Shown: in pieces, positions 16,210-26,931 of the stretch
Layout of the letters: each line of letters starts with the position of its first letter
How positions within the stretch are numbered: position 1 is the stretch's first letter
DNA from: Dryococelus australis
Lineage: Eukaryota > Arthropoda > Insecta > Phasmatodea > Phasmatidae
Assembly: GCA_029891345.1 (NCBI GenBank)
Contig: CM056993.1
Location: 271,530,900-271,594,899 of the forward strand
Length of the DNA stretch: 64,000 nt
Direction: 5' to 3'
Notes under the pieces: model-generated
Told to the model about the DNA's origin: nothing
Databases searched by the model: none
The model's input: only the letters and a program-made list of their open reading frames with translations
Position numbers and translations under genes: made by a program

Positions 16210-16850
16210 AGTCCATACACCGTTACTTACAACTTTTCTCAGGCCCTACCCAAGTTCTACTTTAAGGATATTACTCCTCACTCATGTAAACAAAACTTAG
16301 AAAATTCACCAGAAGACCAACGCACCGCATTCGTGCGCGCTCAGTGTAGTTATGTTTTGTATAAGTCCTACTTCTTACTAAAGGGTTTTCACGATAAAGT
16401 GAGCATGTTTGAAATCAACCTTAGAAAACATTCACTGTCCCTGCCTACATATATTTAAAGGGGTACGCTGAGTGACATGCACCCAGTAAAGTTGGTAACG
16501 ATGGATGGGAAGTAGTTCCGTATCATACCGTCGAATAAAAAGTGTTAAGTAACCATTTGTGGCTACTTAAATTATTTATTTCGCTTTCTGTTTTTTTATT
16601 GCATCGAAGTGTAAAGAATGAACATATTTTTTAAATATTTACTTTTCTAATAATTTCACAGTTTCACTTGTCCGACGCATGAATAAAGCGATGAGGCCCA
16701 TGGCAATGTTAATTTTACATAAGACGGAATAATACACAACGTGCAAACAAGTAGAACCTAAGCAGGGCTTTTAAAAGTGCTCATTTTACCGTAAACAGCC
16801 TATAAGCGTTTTCAACAAACCTATTTTTTCTCTCTCCTTATGACGACATC
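16210..16850 (+). mobile_element. Family-B TIR element, right-truncated, with nested family-A element
   Basis: The left end ACTATAGTCCATACACCGTT and the following CAGGCCCTACCCAAGTTCTA match family B. The GCATTCGTGCGCGCTCAGTG block matches 13075 and 29517. After the nested A element, B resumes with CAACAAACCTATTTTTTCTC and then similarity is lost before the right terminus, so the copy is incomplete. Confidence 0.7.
16381..16803 (-). mobile_element. Family-A TIR element nested in family B, reversed
   Basis: The left end TTTTCACGATAAAGTGAGCA and the right end ATTTTACCGTAAACAGCCTA are inverted relatives. The interior is the reverse of the A copies (ACGCTGAGTGACATGCACCC, TCGAATAAAAAGTGTTA, ATAAGACGGAATAATACACA). 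It occupies a different TA in family B from the insertion at 13098-13506. Confidence 0.85.
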
Positions 16851-17750
16851 AAACGATCCTAGCGCTCCAAGCAGACAATTACAGAAACAATGGTCGGCAC
16901 CGAAAAAACAAATGACAAACTAAAAAACACAATGTGGTGCACAATATGGTGATCGGAAACAAGATGGTGACCAGTAAAAAGATGACAGACGAATCCTACA
17001 ATCCTACTTCCCCAATCCCTGTATCAAAACCAAGAAAACCCGTCTACTCGTGATATTTACTACGAATTAAAAAAAAAAAAAAAAACAGGGACGAAAACAA
17101 TGATTATGATTTGACATACCCTATGCGTATAAAACCAACATGGCTACCAGAAACTGATATTTACGCTTGAAGTATTAGTGGTTGTTACAGCTGAGCACCT
17201 TCGGGTACATCCGACAATCCCAAAAGTAGAATGTTTCCGAGCACACATGAGTCGAGCCGAAGACGCCTTCTCCCTCCCCCCTCTCCTCCCTCATCCACCT
17301 CCACGCAAGCCACACAGCTCCCATTAAAAAAAAACATTGCGCCCGATCGTTGCAGATTCAATCTTTTCTCTGTCAAACCCTATTGGAATTTCTGTGTCAA
17401 ATATAATGTTAACCTTGAACTTACCCATTAAAAGAAAACATACCTTGTTTTTATTTGTCACTAAATTCCCTCTCGAAATCACCCTTTGTACTGGATCTCA
17501 GTACGTTTACATAACAAAACATTAAACTCCTTCAAAAAGGCGAATCTTATTGATTGAACACACTTCAAAATACGCAAGTTAATAAAGTTGATTGTGTTCC
17601 TTACAATAAAAAAAATAATTCTTGCACATCTTTCAAATGAAGCTGGACAAGGCATTACACTTACAAGCTATAACTACCATTGAGTAAAGATATACACTAG
17701 AGTGGCTATGGGATAGGAAAAAGTCTGACCAGTTTTATGTGTTAGTTCCA
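16851..17750. other. Unassigned DNA
   Basis: No domain or repeat boundary recognised. The complementary ORFs 17185-17376 (minus) and 17231-17431 (plus) arise from a CT-rich stretch and are unlikely to be genes. Confidence 0.5.
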
Positions 17751-17754
17751 CTGT

Positions 17755-17945
17755 TGATCCAGAGGAGCGCTAGTGTTCTCGACGACGTCATCTGCGCGGT
17801 GTTGCCAATTCCGCAGCCGGTAAAAGTGTGTTGTAACCCCGGCCACGGCTCACCCACGTGTTCGTTCAAGTTCTGCCAGAGGCGAGCCTGTCACACGCGA
17901 GTTACCAGCATTCGCTGCAGCTGTGAATAACCAGCTCATGATTTA
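17755..17945. promoter_or_regulatory. GC-rich patch with CRE-like and CCAAT motifs
   Basis: This CpG-richer island in AT-rich DNA contains GACGTCA at 17784-17790 and CCAAT at 17805-17809. These are common promoter motifs but short enough to occur by chance. No TATA box, downstream ORF or splice signal makes it a convincing promoter. It could equally be a GC-rich repeat fragment. Confidence 0.2.
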
Positions 17946-20900
17946 GCCTACTAGTGGCGACCATTCATGTGTTTCGTTTCTGTCTTAGAATTATGAGTTT
18001 GCGAAAATTTGCAACGATATCAACTTCTATTTGGTTTTATTTACCTCGGCGAAAATGAATTTTCGTAAATATATAACGGCCATTGTTTTTAATTATAATA
18101 TATCATTTTACTATAGTTTAGGTGTTCATAATAAAATACTAGTACTGTTGGCACTTACAATTACAAACTTCATATTAATCATGAATGATGTCATACACCA
18201 TAGTAAACTTTTCATTCCGTTCTTATGTGAAAGGAAATGGACAGAAAATAATTGCCCAATAGTGGAGAAATATATGTTAGACGCACGATGGTCTACAATT
18301 GAACGCAATTTTTTTTTTAAGTTTGGGGTTGTGATCTACTACAAATGTGACTGTTCGTACAAATAATCAGTACGTTCAATGTGTCGATTCTAGGGGCATT
18401 AAGGCTGTGTCCGAACCTAGGAATGCACTTACATATATAAGCATTTTTTCACTCCGCTCGATACGTGAATCATTCCGACAGGCATACTTATTTGCATCCC
18501 TTACAGCAACTAGTTAGCTGATAAGATTCTGAACAAGCATTTTGACGGAAAACACATACTGAAAATGTGCTGGAACGTAGGCGCATAGCTTTAGAATTAT
18601 TAATCCATAAGGAGCTGTAGCTGGAAAGCGTATGACAATGAAAGTGTTCCTATTAACTAATCGAAGACATTTTTACAAGAAATGAATGAATATATATTTG
18701 AGTCAGTAAACGAAGTTATCGATATTGAATCATTAAAACTGGTAACAATTAGAGGTAAATTTCCTTTTAACACTAATATTGGTATGAATACAAATTAAAT
18801 GTCGCATTTTGATATAACGTTTTCACTCATCCATGCCTTGCCTTGTAAAACTAGGAAGTGTTCTCACTGCTCTGCATATTAACTATAAATGCAATACTTC
18901 GCCCGGTTTACAACAAATCACGAAGAAAACTGGTTATATTTATCCCGGCTCTTCAAGATCATTAAAGGTTAAAGAGTATACATGGTTAAGAACTTTGTTC
19001 AGTGACGTTTCTAGGATGTTAATACCTCCATTCCACTCTTTATAAAAAGAAATATTAGGAACAACAATTATTAACCCCATATAAATCGATTTTCAGATTA
19101 CTAACTTATGGGCTGTAAGGGCTCGAGACGTACGCACATTCGTTTCGCCGTGTACGTGCGTATGTCATTTCCCGAGACATGTAAAACATTTACGTACGTA
19201 GACGAATGCGAACGCTGTATGAGCGTGCATCTCATTAAGCAGAAAACATTATGCACAATACGAGAAAAGGACATTAATGATTACGTATAAGGCTCAAAAC
19301 AGATGTTTGTTTTAAAACGACAATACAACTGTCGTCTCTATAAGATCCAAGTTTAAAATAACGATGTGCATTAGTGGATATTGTCTGAAAAGTTGGCAGC
19401 TGTGTGTATTTACATTTACACTAGTGTAACACAGTACACCAATGTATCATCTACACTGAAACCTCGGACTCTTAACAGTGCGAAAAACATTGACACTGAA
19501 GTGTTTACCAGTAATGTTAACACTAACGAACGCATGAGAACTAGACATAACAAAGAGAGTCGCGATATTATACTTCAGACTAGGTACATTACAAAGTATA
19601 ACTTTTTCTACACTAAACATCGGTTGAATGCAATGACTCGGTGCCAATCACTAACAGTCAACAAGTTAACGCCATGATCGAAAGGACGAATTCGTTATTT
19701 TATAATATTTCATTCCGTAGGTTTCAATCCGGACGTTGTCGACAGTAACTTGTTTGGCACTCGCGGCGACACATTCTTACATTAACAATGAAAATTCGTT
19801 TTATATAAATGAAATGCTTAGAATGGACGTAATATTTCTAAATTCATCACTGGAATGCTGCGAATATGATAATAAACAAGAAAATAATATAATATCTAAT
19901 AACGAGTTAAAATAAAACATGTTTTGAAAAATATATAAACAAAGCACAACACTTACTTGTTTATTAAAACATGTCTAGTGTAATTTATGAACAGTTATTT
20001 GTCTTCAAAGACGTTTTAAGTACCCCTTGTATCTCTAACTCCCCCCGGAGAGGGGGTCATTTAGAGGGAGGGGGTTTCAAAGACGAAGGATGGGGGACCA
20101 ATGAGGAGGTGTCGGCTTCCCCCACCCCCCTTTCCGTTTGCCCACAGCGGCTTCCCCAAAACAGCGTTTTTTGTGTAAAAACTTCCGTTCTTGATTAATT
20201 AGTATTATTATTCTTAATTCCAGCGAATGGGAACAAGCAGCAAGCCTGTCATTTTTACTTTTGTTCCTAACATATCCTCGTATAAAACAACCATATTGTA
20301 GCAGATCATACCTCAAACCCGACATTTGCTATTAGAGAAGTTTATTATTTGTGAACAAATATAATCGTCAACATGTGCACACACACGCCTTTGTCATATT
20401 GTTTTATACTTACATTACTGTAAATAACAGTTTCCCGCCAACAACACCGACTGCTTGGTCGTAGTCTAGAAATTGTTTTTAAAGATATAAAATACAACTA
20501 TTTATTTCAATGCTTAAAGAAATCCCACCATCGCACACGACCTGATAAATTCCACTGGGAACCAAAACATAAGGGAACACGCACACGTTTCTTCTGCACA
20601 CATCTTAACGCATAATATAATGCTTAAATATTTATATTGTAAACCCAGCTTTACTTCAGACGTTGCAGCTTACGATGCATTACGATGTGCAGGTGTGTAT
20701 AAACGCAGTCGAATCAATACATTTCTCTGTTCATAGCGTACAGTTGTTACCAAGAATAACAGAAATATTATTAAATATCTTGACTGTGACAAACGTTTTC
20801 CGTGAATTCTGGAATGTTTGCCGTCTCCTAGCCAACAAATGGATAATGACAGCAATTTACGAACATTATGTAAACATTGAATAATTTGTGACAGTAGGGC

Positions 20901-22110
20901 ATTCTTGTGTGTTAACTTTCTGGCATATCTACATAATTATAATGTGCTTTTCCTAAAAGTAGTTATGTTCTGTGTGCCCCATGTTCTGTTGAATGAATAA
21001 ATACTGTTTTCGTTAACGACCAAACATTTTGTTTGCACGATTATACTATAGTAACGAAATATATTTGATAACATGTACGATCATCTTCATAACAAGGAGT
21101 GTTCATTCATACAGCAAGTGTAGATTCGATTCGTTTATTTAAACAAAGACGTAGCTAGGAATGTATTCCGGGGGGGAGAAAGATTTCATATTAATATTTT
21201 TGAACAAAATATAAAACCTGTATTATTAAAAATTTATAATTGCACAATTATTTATAATCAATGGGTTCATGTGCAGATATGGAATCGCAAAATGCTATAA
21301 ACATTCTTCATGCTCAAGGAAGATCACATAATCCATAAATCAAAATAAAATAAAACTTGTAATTTTGTTTTCAACGTTAATTTTCTTTTCGGTGGGGGGA
21401 TATGTCCCAATATATCACTTCCCATCACGGCTACGCCCCTGTTTTTAAATGTGTATCTTTAATTAGCATAATAATCAATCCTGTGCTCTCCGTAACTAAA
21501 CACACCTTTGTGGTTATACGGCCAAAAGAAGACAGAACTCTTACAATAATAAACTTAAGGCTTTTATGTGTGCCTCTTAACATTACTCACGCTATACAGC
21601 TCAAATTCTCTACTTTAGAAACCAATCGATGTGATTAGCAAACAACCACTGCTAGTCGATTGAGTCATGCTGGTACTTGCGTATTATTACGTGTAGACAA
21701 AGATATTCTAAAAATAAACATTTTCTAACAATAAAATTAGTTATAAACAGCCTACAATTTTGTGGCGCAGACCTGCGCACTAACTCACTGAGCTACACAA
21801 TCTATTTACTATTCACACGTGTGATAAGGTATATATAGAACATAACTCCACAGTTATCGCGTTATTTTATTAAGTAGTGATTATTATTTTATCATGACCG
21901 CGTGAGTAATATGTAAAGTTTGCCGTACTTATGCGTACATTAAGTTTCATTTTGTTCATACATATGTTTTACAGAACTTGTATTATTTTCGTAAACAGAT
22001 ATACACGAATTGAGATAGGCACTTGGGTGCCCGCCATCTTGTCTGTCCCAGCTTGTGAGTAAGCAGAAATTCAGAACACGTTCTACTGTTGCAGAGTTGG
22101 GCTCTGTGGC
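17946..22110. other. AT-rich DNA, no gene recognised
   Basis: The longest frame, 18031-18366 (111 codons, plus), is rich in Ile, Phe, Asn and Tyr, typical of AT-rich chance ORFs, and shows no motif. 20041-20145 is locally G-rich then C-rich. 21763-21815 reversed contains a tRNA-like A-box (GTAGCTCAGTGAGTTAG) without a B-box, perhaps a SINE remnant. Confidence 0.5.
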
Positions 22111-22132
22111 GGGGGGGGGGGGGGGGGGGGGG
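22111..22132. repeat. G-run of 22
   Basis: An uninterrupted poly-G tract. It can form G-quadruplex structure and its length is unreliable in assemblies. Confidence 0.95.
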
Positions 22133-22690
22133 ACAGAGATGGAGTATGAGTGAGAGAGAGAATAGATGTCAATGTGGCAACGCCGCCGACATTCCCCACG
22201 CTCACGTCACGAAAATGGACTAGCGCGACGTGGTGTTCATCCCTCGAACTACAGCTGGAGTGGTCAGAAAATTTAACCTGGGGAAGTCCACTTTAGGTAT
22301 ATCGTACAAAAAAAACATCCTTCCCCGGGGAAGATACACATAGCACAGCCGAAGCATTCTCCAGGCGGTGAGAGCCGGGTTTCTTCTCGATTGACAGGTG
22401 TTTGCGGGGGGTTGGCAGGCATCAGGGCAGCAAGATCTTCTAGCAGCACCGCCGCTCTTCTCCATCGCGACTGCAAGGGGTCTCTACGGCACAGCTCGGG
22501 GGATGACGCGTTCATACCAAAAACAAATATTGGAGTATTAGAATAAGGAAATGAACTAAACTAGATTATCATGGAAGGAAAAGGGAGAAAGGACTAAAGG
22601 CATGCATTATAACAATACACTGTTACAAATACCAATTAATACACTTAAGGAGGAGTATCTGAAATAAATTAAGTTCTGGGCACTAATTTT
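22133..22690. other. GC-richer flank downstream of the Gypsy integrase, unassigned
   Basis: This segment follows the minus-strand integrase and would be expected to hold the 3' untranslated region and 3' LTR. I found no copy of it on the other side of the element, so no LTR is claimed. Two overlapping minus ORFs (22220-22465, 22273-22515) have no recognisable domain. Confidence 0.4.
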
Positions 22691-22691
22691 T

Positions 22692-23027
22692 TTAAAAATC
22701 TGAAACACGTGCTTTACGGAAAAGCCTGCCTAACGACGGGATAACGAATTTCACAGTGTTAGGCCCCAGGAACTTACTTATCTTAAAAAGGCCTTCAAAC
22801 TTTGGCAACAATTTCGACGTAATATCATTAACCAGATTTGCCAGTCGAAAACTCTTCACGAGAGCGAGATCGCCGAAAGCAAAAGAATCAGGGGAACGAC
22901 TTGCGTTTAACCTATCATTAAGAGCCTGCTTGGCTGAGAGCAAACGCCGGCAGACGTCACCCAACAACTCATCCCGGTCAGTTTCAGAAAGAGGGGGAGG
23001 AAACGGCGAAATATTCCACAGGTTCAA
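22692..23027 (-). pseudogene. Gypsy integrase C-terminal domain
   Basis: A 111-codon frame. It includes LNDRLNASRSPDSFAFGDLA, then LVKSFRLAN and KLLPKFEGLFKISKFLGPNT, the usual conserved run of the Gypsy integrase C-terminal domain before the end of Pol. It overlaps the end of the preceding integrase ORF by a few bases in another frame, so a frameshift separates them. No chromodomain was recognised after it. Confidence 0.75.
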
Positions 23028-23749
23028 AAGTGGATGGGTAAGTGAACGCCAAAGGGTAAAGATGGAGGAACACCCATGGAACCGTGCAATACACTATTGA
23101 ACCCAACATTGATAAACTCCAGATCATCGTCCCAACGGGCGTGATCTTGGTTATAATAAATGGAAAGACAAGCCTTAAGGTCTTTGTTAAACCACTCCGC
23201 TTGGTTCCCTTTAGGTAAATAAGGGCTAGATTTAAAGTGTTTCGTCGGCCACGTAAAGCACATGTCACCAAATGTGGTTGATGTGAAGTACCAGGCGTTA
23301 TCGGTTAGGATATCCGCCGGGGCACTAAACACCTCCTGCACTTGGTCACTGAGCACCCTAACAATCGTCGAAGACTTCATGTCCCTGAGCGGTAGCAGAA
23401 TTACGAATTTTGAAAACGTGTCCAACAAAATCAATATACAGACGTTCCCTTTGCGAGAACGAACCATGGGACCGAACTCATCCAAGTGAACGGTTTCCCA
23501 AGGTGCCTCCGGCAGTTCGCAAACATTCTGTCCCACATTCATGTTCTTAGCCTGCTTACACCTTTGACAGGCCTCACAGGAACGCACAAACTCTACAACA
23601 ACATTTCTCAGAGTCGGCCAAGAAAAATAATTGTATATTTTCTGGAAAGTTTTTCCAATCCCTTGGTGCCCGCCGAATACTGAATCGTGGAAGTAGGTTA
23701 TCACCATTACACATAATGATTGTGGGACAGCAATTTGCCGTGCCCTCAC
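23024..23749 (-). pseudogene. Gypsy integrase, zinc-binding and catalytic core
   Basis: A 241-codon frame, the longest surviving part of Pol. An HHCC zinc-binding region is visible (H21, H28, C58, C61), followed by the core: D90 in TVHLDEFGP, D150 in DILTDNAWYFTS and E185 in KGNQAEWFNKDL. The D150-E185 spacing fits the D,D35E pattern, so the catalytic triad is intact here even though reverse transcriptase is not. It would join retrotransposon DNA to the chromosome. It is flanked by frameshifts on both sides and is not translatable as a polyprotein. Confidence 0.88.
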
Positions 23750-24148
23750 GCTTTTACCGGTGTAGTAGAGAACGTCATTATCCAGGACATAGGGAAGAAC
23801 TTCACCCCTTTTTTAAGTCATCAATAACTCATGAACAGAAATCATCAACGGCCTGCGCCTGGCACAACTTGACAAAAAACTCGGGGAACCACTCTATAAG
23901 ATTTATTGTAGCGTCGGGAACCTCACTCAATCCCGCCTCAAAATCGTCCGCTTCCCACATCAAACATTCTCGACAACACATCGATAACCTGATTTTCGGC
24001 CCGCGGACCTTAAAGCGGAACCTAGAGAGTCACAGTACCCACCGTCCCAACTTCCCTAACTGCTGAGGATGTTTTAAAACCAAACTTAAAGCCTGGTCAT
24101 TTGTAAATAAATCACATTCCTTGTGTTCAATATAAGATGCGAATTTTT

Positions 24149-24499
24149 CTAGACCGAATACGCAGACAGCGTCTCTTTATCGTATATCCCTATATTACAT
24201 TCCCCTTCTGTTAAGGTGCGACTAGCAAAGGCTACTGGTGCTAACCCTCGTTCTATCCACTGGCTCAGGACAGCTCCCAAAGCCATAGACGACGCATCAA
24301 CCTGAATTACAAAACGTTTCGCAAAATCGGGGAGAAAGAGAACAGGTGGTGAAGACAAAATTTTCTTTAAATTTATGAATGCGTTTTCTTGCTCTGGACC
24401 CCAGGTAAATGAAACGCCCTTCCTTTTAAGGTGGTTTAAGGGGGCTGCAAGCTCGGAGTAGTGGTCAATAAACCGCGAGTAGTGCCCCATTATTCCCAA
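24149..24499 (-). pseudogene. Gypsy RNase H region
   Basis: A 116-codon frame starting in the reverse transcriptase-RNase H connection (GIMGHYSRFIDHYSELAAPL) and reaching the RNase H start (FVIQVDASSMALGAVLSQ, with a catalytic Asp, then ASRTLTEGE). It ends soon after YDKETLSA. Between here and the integrase (23750-24148) no long frame survives. Confidence 0.85.
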
Positions 24500-25330
24500 G
24501 AACTTTTGAACGCCCTTAACGGTCTTCGGGTGGAATCGATAGGTAGGCGACCTTCACACAACAAGTAACCAAGAAAGTTAACTTTATCCGAGCCGAGGGT
24601 GACTTTCTTCAGATTAATCGTGATGCCTACTTCGTGCATCCTAGTATATGCCGTTCGCGGTAAAGTGAGCACTTTTTAAGGCCCTTCCAACATGCTTTAG
24701 CCACTAATAAATACATCTTATTGCAGCATCAGGCATTAAACTTTGAAGGTGGTGACATATATACACTGTGTTTATTAGTCACAAAGCAATGTTTATATTA
24801 AAAGCCAGCAGGAAGATGGAAATAGAATGAAAGGAAAAATTCAGACGGGCCTTAAAAAGTGCTCACTTTACCGTGAACAGCCAATAAAAACCTGCCTTAA
24901 GTGAACCAAATGAGAATCTAAGTCATCACTATAAACAATAATGTCTATATAGTTAAACACAAATTTATACTTGAAGCCGGACAAAACATGATTGAGAACA
25001 AGCGACAGGGCCTGACTTCAGAAGTTCGACACCATTGGGACCCGCATGAAATCATATTGGTTCCATGGTGTGCTCACGGCGGTGTATTTCCTACAAGCAG
25101 GGTCTAACAAACATTGGTGAAAACTATTATTTAGGTTGAGCACCGAAAACACTCGTGCCTTGCTAAGATGCTGAAGGGCACAGTCAATAGTGGGTAACGT
25201 AAATGGGTCCTTACGGATATTTTTTATTCACTAAAGAGTGATTTACAACCAGGCAATATTTGTCACCATCCTTTTTCCATACTAGGACCCAGGTGAACAA
25301 TAATTCAATTTGAATGGTACAATAACCCCT
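24490..25330 (-). pseudogene. Gypsy reverse transcriptase, inactivated
   Basis: Recognisable blocks in order along the minus strand: VLVWKKDGDKYCLVV near 25270, motif A near 25137, DFMRVPM near 25045, the YxDD region at 24940-24951, then the thumb VGITINLKKV and VNFLGYLL near 24600. Motif A reads FSVLNLNNSFH, with Asn where the catalytic Asp is expected (codon 25135-25137). The catalytic box reads NYIDIIVYS, lacking one Asp of YxDD. A TGA lies at 25018-25020, and the A-prime element at 24647-24884 splits the domain. The N-terminal part lies in the preceding ORF. Confidence 0.88.
24647..24884 (+). mobile_element. A-prime TIR element inside the reverse transcriptase
   Basis: The ends are TATGCCGTTCGCGGTAAAGT and the inverted TTTACCGTGAACAGCCAA, flanked by TA at 24645-24646 and 24885-24886. 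The interior (CACTAATAAATACATCTTAT ... GTGTTTATTAGTCACAAAGC) aligns with 42801-43027 and, reversed, 59040-59276. Retrotransposon coding similarity is uninterrupted up to each border, which fixes the element limits and the TA duplication. Confidence 0.88.
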
Positions 25331-26088
25331 GCCCCCAGTAATTGATCTATTATGTCGCGAAATGCCTGAAGTTTGGGAGGCGGGCACTTAAAATGGCGAT
25401 CGCATACAGGTTTATCATCCGTCAACGAGAACCGATATGGCAAGACGTCACATTTGCCAATTCTAGATGTTATCACGTCAGAAAATTCCTCCCTGGGCTT
25501 TTCTAGGCTATCCTTAAAATCGGCGACTCGTTCATCCTGCGAAACGAAGGTGGAAAGGTTCGCTGGAGTATCATCCACACGGAGGCCAACACGCATATTA
25601 GGCGCGAAGCCAAATGAAAGAAAATTCCCATCAAAATTTACCATCGTCCTAGTTTTCCCTAGAAACTCCAGCCCTAAACTAAGGTCTTGCGAAAGTTGCG
25701 AAAATAGCCAAAAAGGAAAGTTCCACGCATATCTGCCGATTTTAAAATGCAGTTTGACAAGGATGTCAGACCTGACAACGTCACCGTTAGCGATACACAA
25801 AGACTTTTCTGGCATTACGCCAATACAACCCTTAGATACAATTTTAAGATCCAACAATTTTTTCAAAAAGGCCCTGCTCATAACGCAATGCGTCGCTCCC
25901 ATATCAATTAACGCCGGAAAGTTGTGTTCACCACAGGAGACATTTGCCAAACATTTACGCAAATTACATAGTTTTGAACTGGAATCCTGACAGGCACGAC
26001 CACGTACCAAACCAGTTACTGCCCATTTCCCGCCTTTTTTACAAAAAAACTTTTTTTGTGACCGGACTCGGCGCAGCGGAAACAACAT
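25282..26088 (-). pseudogene. Gypsy aspartic protease and start of reverse transcriptase
   Basis: A 268-codon frame. Residues 16-46 follow the last zinc knuckle. The protease active-site loop is at residues 60-66 as LIDMGAT, with Met where Ser or Thr normally follows the catalytic Asp (D62). A hydrophobic LGLEFLGKTRTMVNF region near residue 154 matches the second half of retropepsin folds. From about residue 212 (CDVLPYRFSLTDDKPV) the Pol linker leads into the reverse transcriptase start (QLLGAGVIVPFKLNYCSPGS), where a TAG ends the frame. The frame upstream is joined to Gag through a frameshift in an A-rich run. Confidence 0.85.
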
Positions 26089-26089
26089 C

Positions 26090-26931
26090 GCTCACTCAAA
26101 CTACCTTTCGCCACATTACATTTTGCTGCCACGTGACCCCCAATAGTACAATTCGCTCAGCACAAGGCCGGACCACGTCGTTCACATTCCACGGTGTTAT
26201 GTATAGAAGAAGTTTGGCCAGAATAATTAGTAGTCGCGTAAACGCGAGACCTGTTCGGAGGAGGAAATTTTTTCTGATAACGGTGCGTGGCTGCCACCCT
26301 GCCATCAACTTCAATGGCCAATTGGCATAATTCAACGAAATTTCTCAGAAGGTTTTTACGTCCGGAGAAAAATTATCCACCATGATGTTCACTAAGTCTT
26401 TCTCCTTTCAAGACAAGCACGTTGCCTCGCGAAAGGCGTAAATGGAATCAACAAACTGGCACAAAGTCTCGTCTGGATTTTGGCAACGATATACGTAAGC
26501 CATTTCACATTCGCGTCTGACGCGAGCAGGGAAATGAGCGTGTAGAACACATAATTTAAAGTCTACAAAGTTACCACCAACTCCTCGTGCAATAATTCCA
26601 AAACTAGGCCTTCCAACTCAACAGTTAAGGCCTTCAACAAAAGAACTTCCGCACACAAATGCAAACAGACAAGTTTCGATACCGCAATAAAGAAAGTGAG
26701 AATTTCTACCGGTTCAAGTGATACCAACGGATGTATACGGTTAAGGGAAAGCATGAACAACTTATTTGTTGAGACAGGAGACTAACTCGCCGGGACGACT
26801 TGACTAGGCGGGGGCTGCTCGGCGGTAGAGGTAGAAATTTTTTCCCGCAGTCGTTGCACGGCATGTTGGCGCAACTGAGCTACCGTTAAGATGTCTTCCA
26901 CTGCGATCTCGTAAACTCGCAGCATCGACAT
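26090..26931 (-). pseudogene. Gypsy Gag with CCHC zinc knuckles, multiply interrupted
   Basis: An N-terminal frame starts at the ATG at 26929-26931 (MSMLRVYEIAVEDILTVAQL) and stops at 26782. A second stretch, about 26420-26580, reads HFPARVRRECEMAYVYRCQ and DETLCQFVDSIYAFREAT, a Gag core pattern. Near 26095-26190 two knuckles are visible, CTIGGHVAAKC and CFRCAESGHKK with the final Cys after a frameshift. Gag packages the retrotransposon RNA in cytoplasmic particles. This copy is non-functional. Confidence 0.75.

Larger units (their letters stand above)
22691..26931 (-). mobile_element. Decayed Gypsy-type LTR retrotransposon, gag-pol region
   Basis: On the minus strand the order is Gag, CCHC knuckles, aspartic protease, reverse transcriptase, RNase H, integrase and integrase C-terminus. 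That is the Ty3/Gypsy order, with integrase after RNase H. The body is about 4.2 kb including a nested A-prime element at 24647-24884. Multiple stops, frameshifts and lost catalytic residues show it is dead. No LTR pair, primer-binding site or polypurine tract could be identified, so ends may be deleted or diverged. No envelope gene was recognised. Confidence 0.9.

Noticed and set aside
18031..18366. 111-codon plus-strand ORF as a gene
   Set aside because: The composition is that of AT-rich chance frames (Ile, Phe, Asn, Tyr) and no motif or signal is visible.
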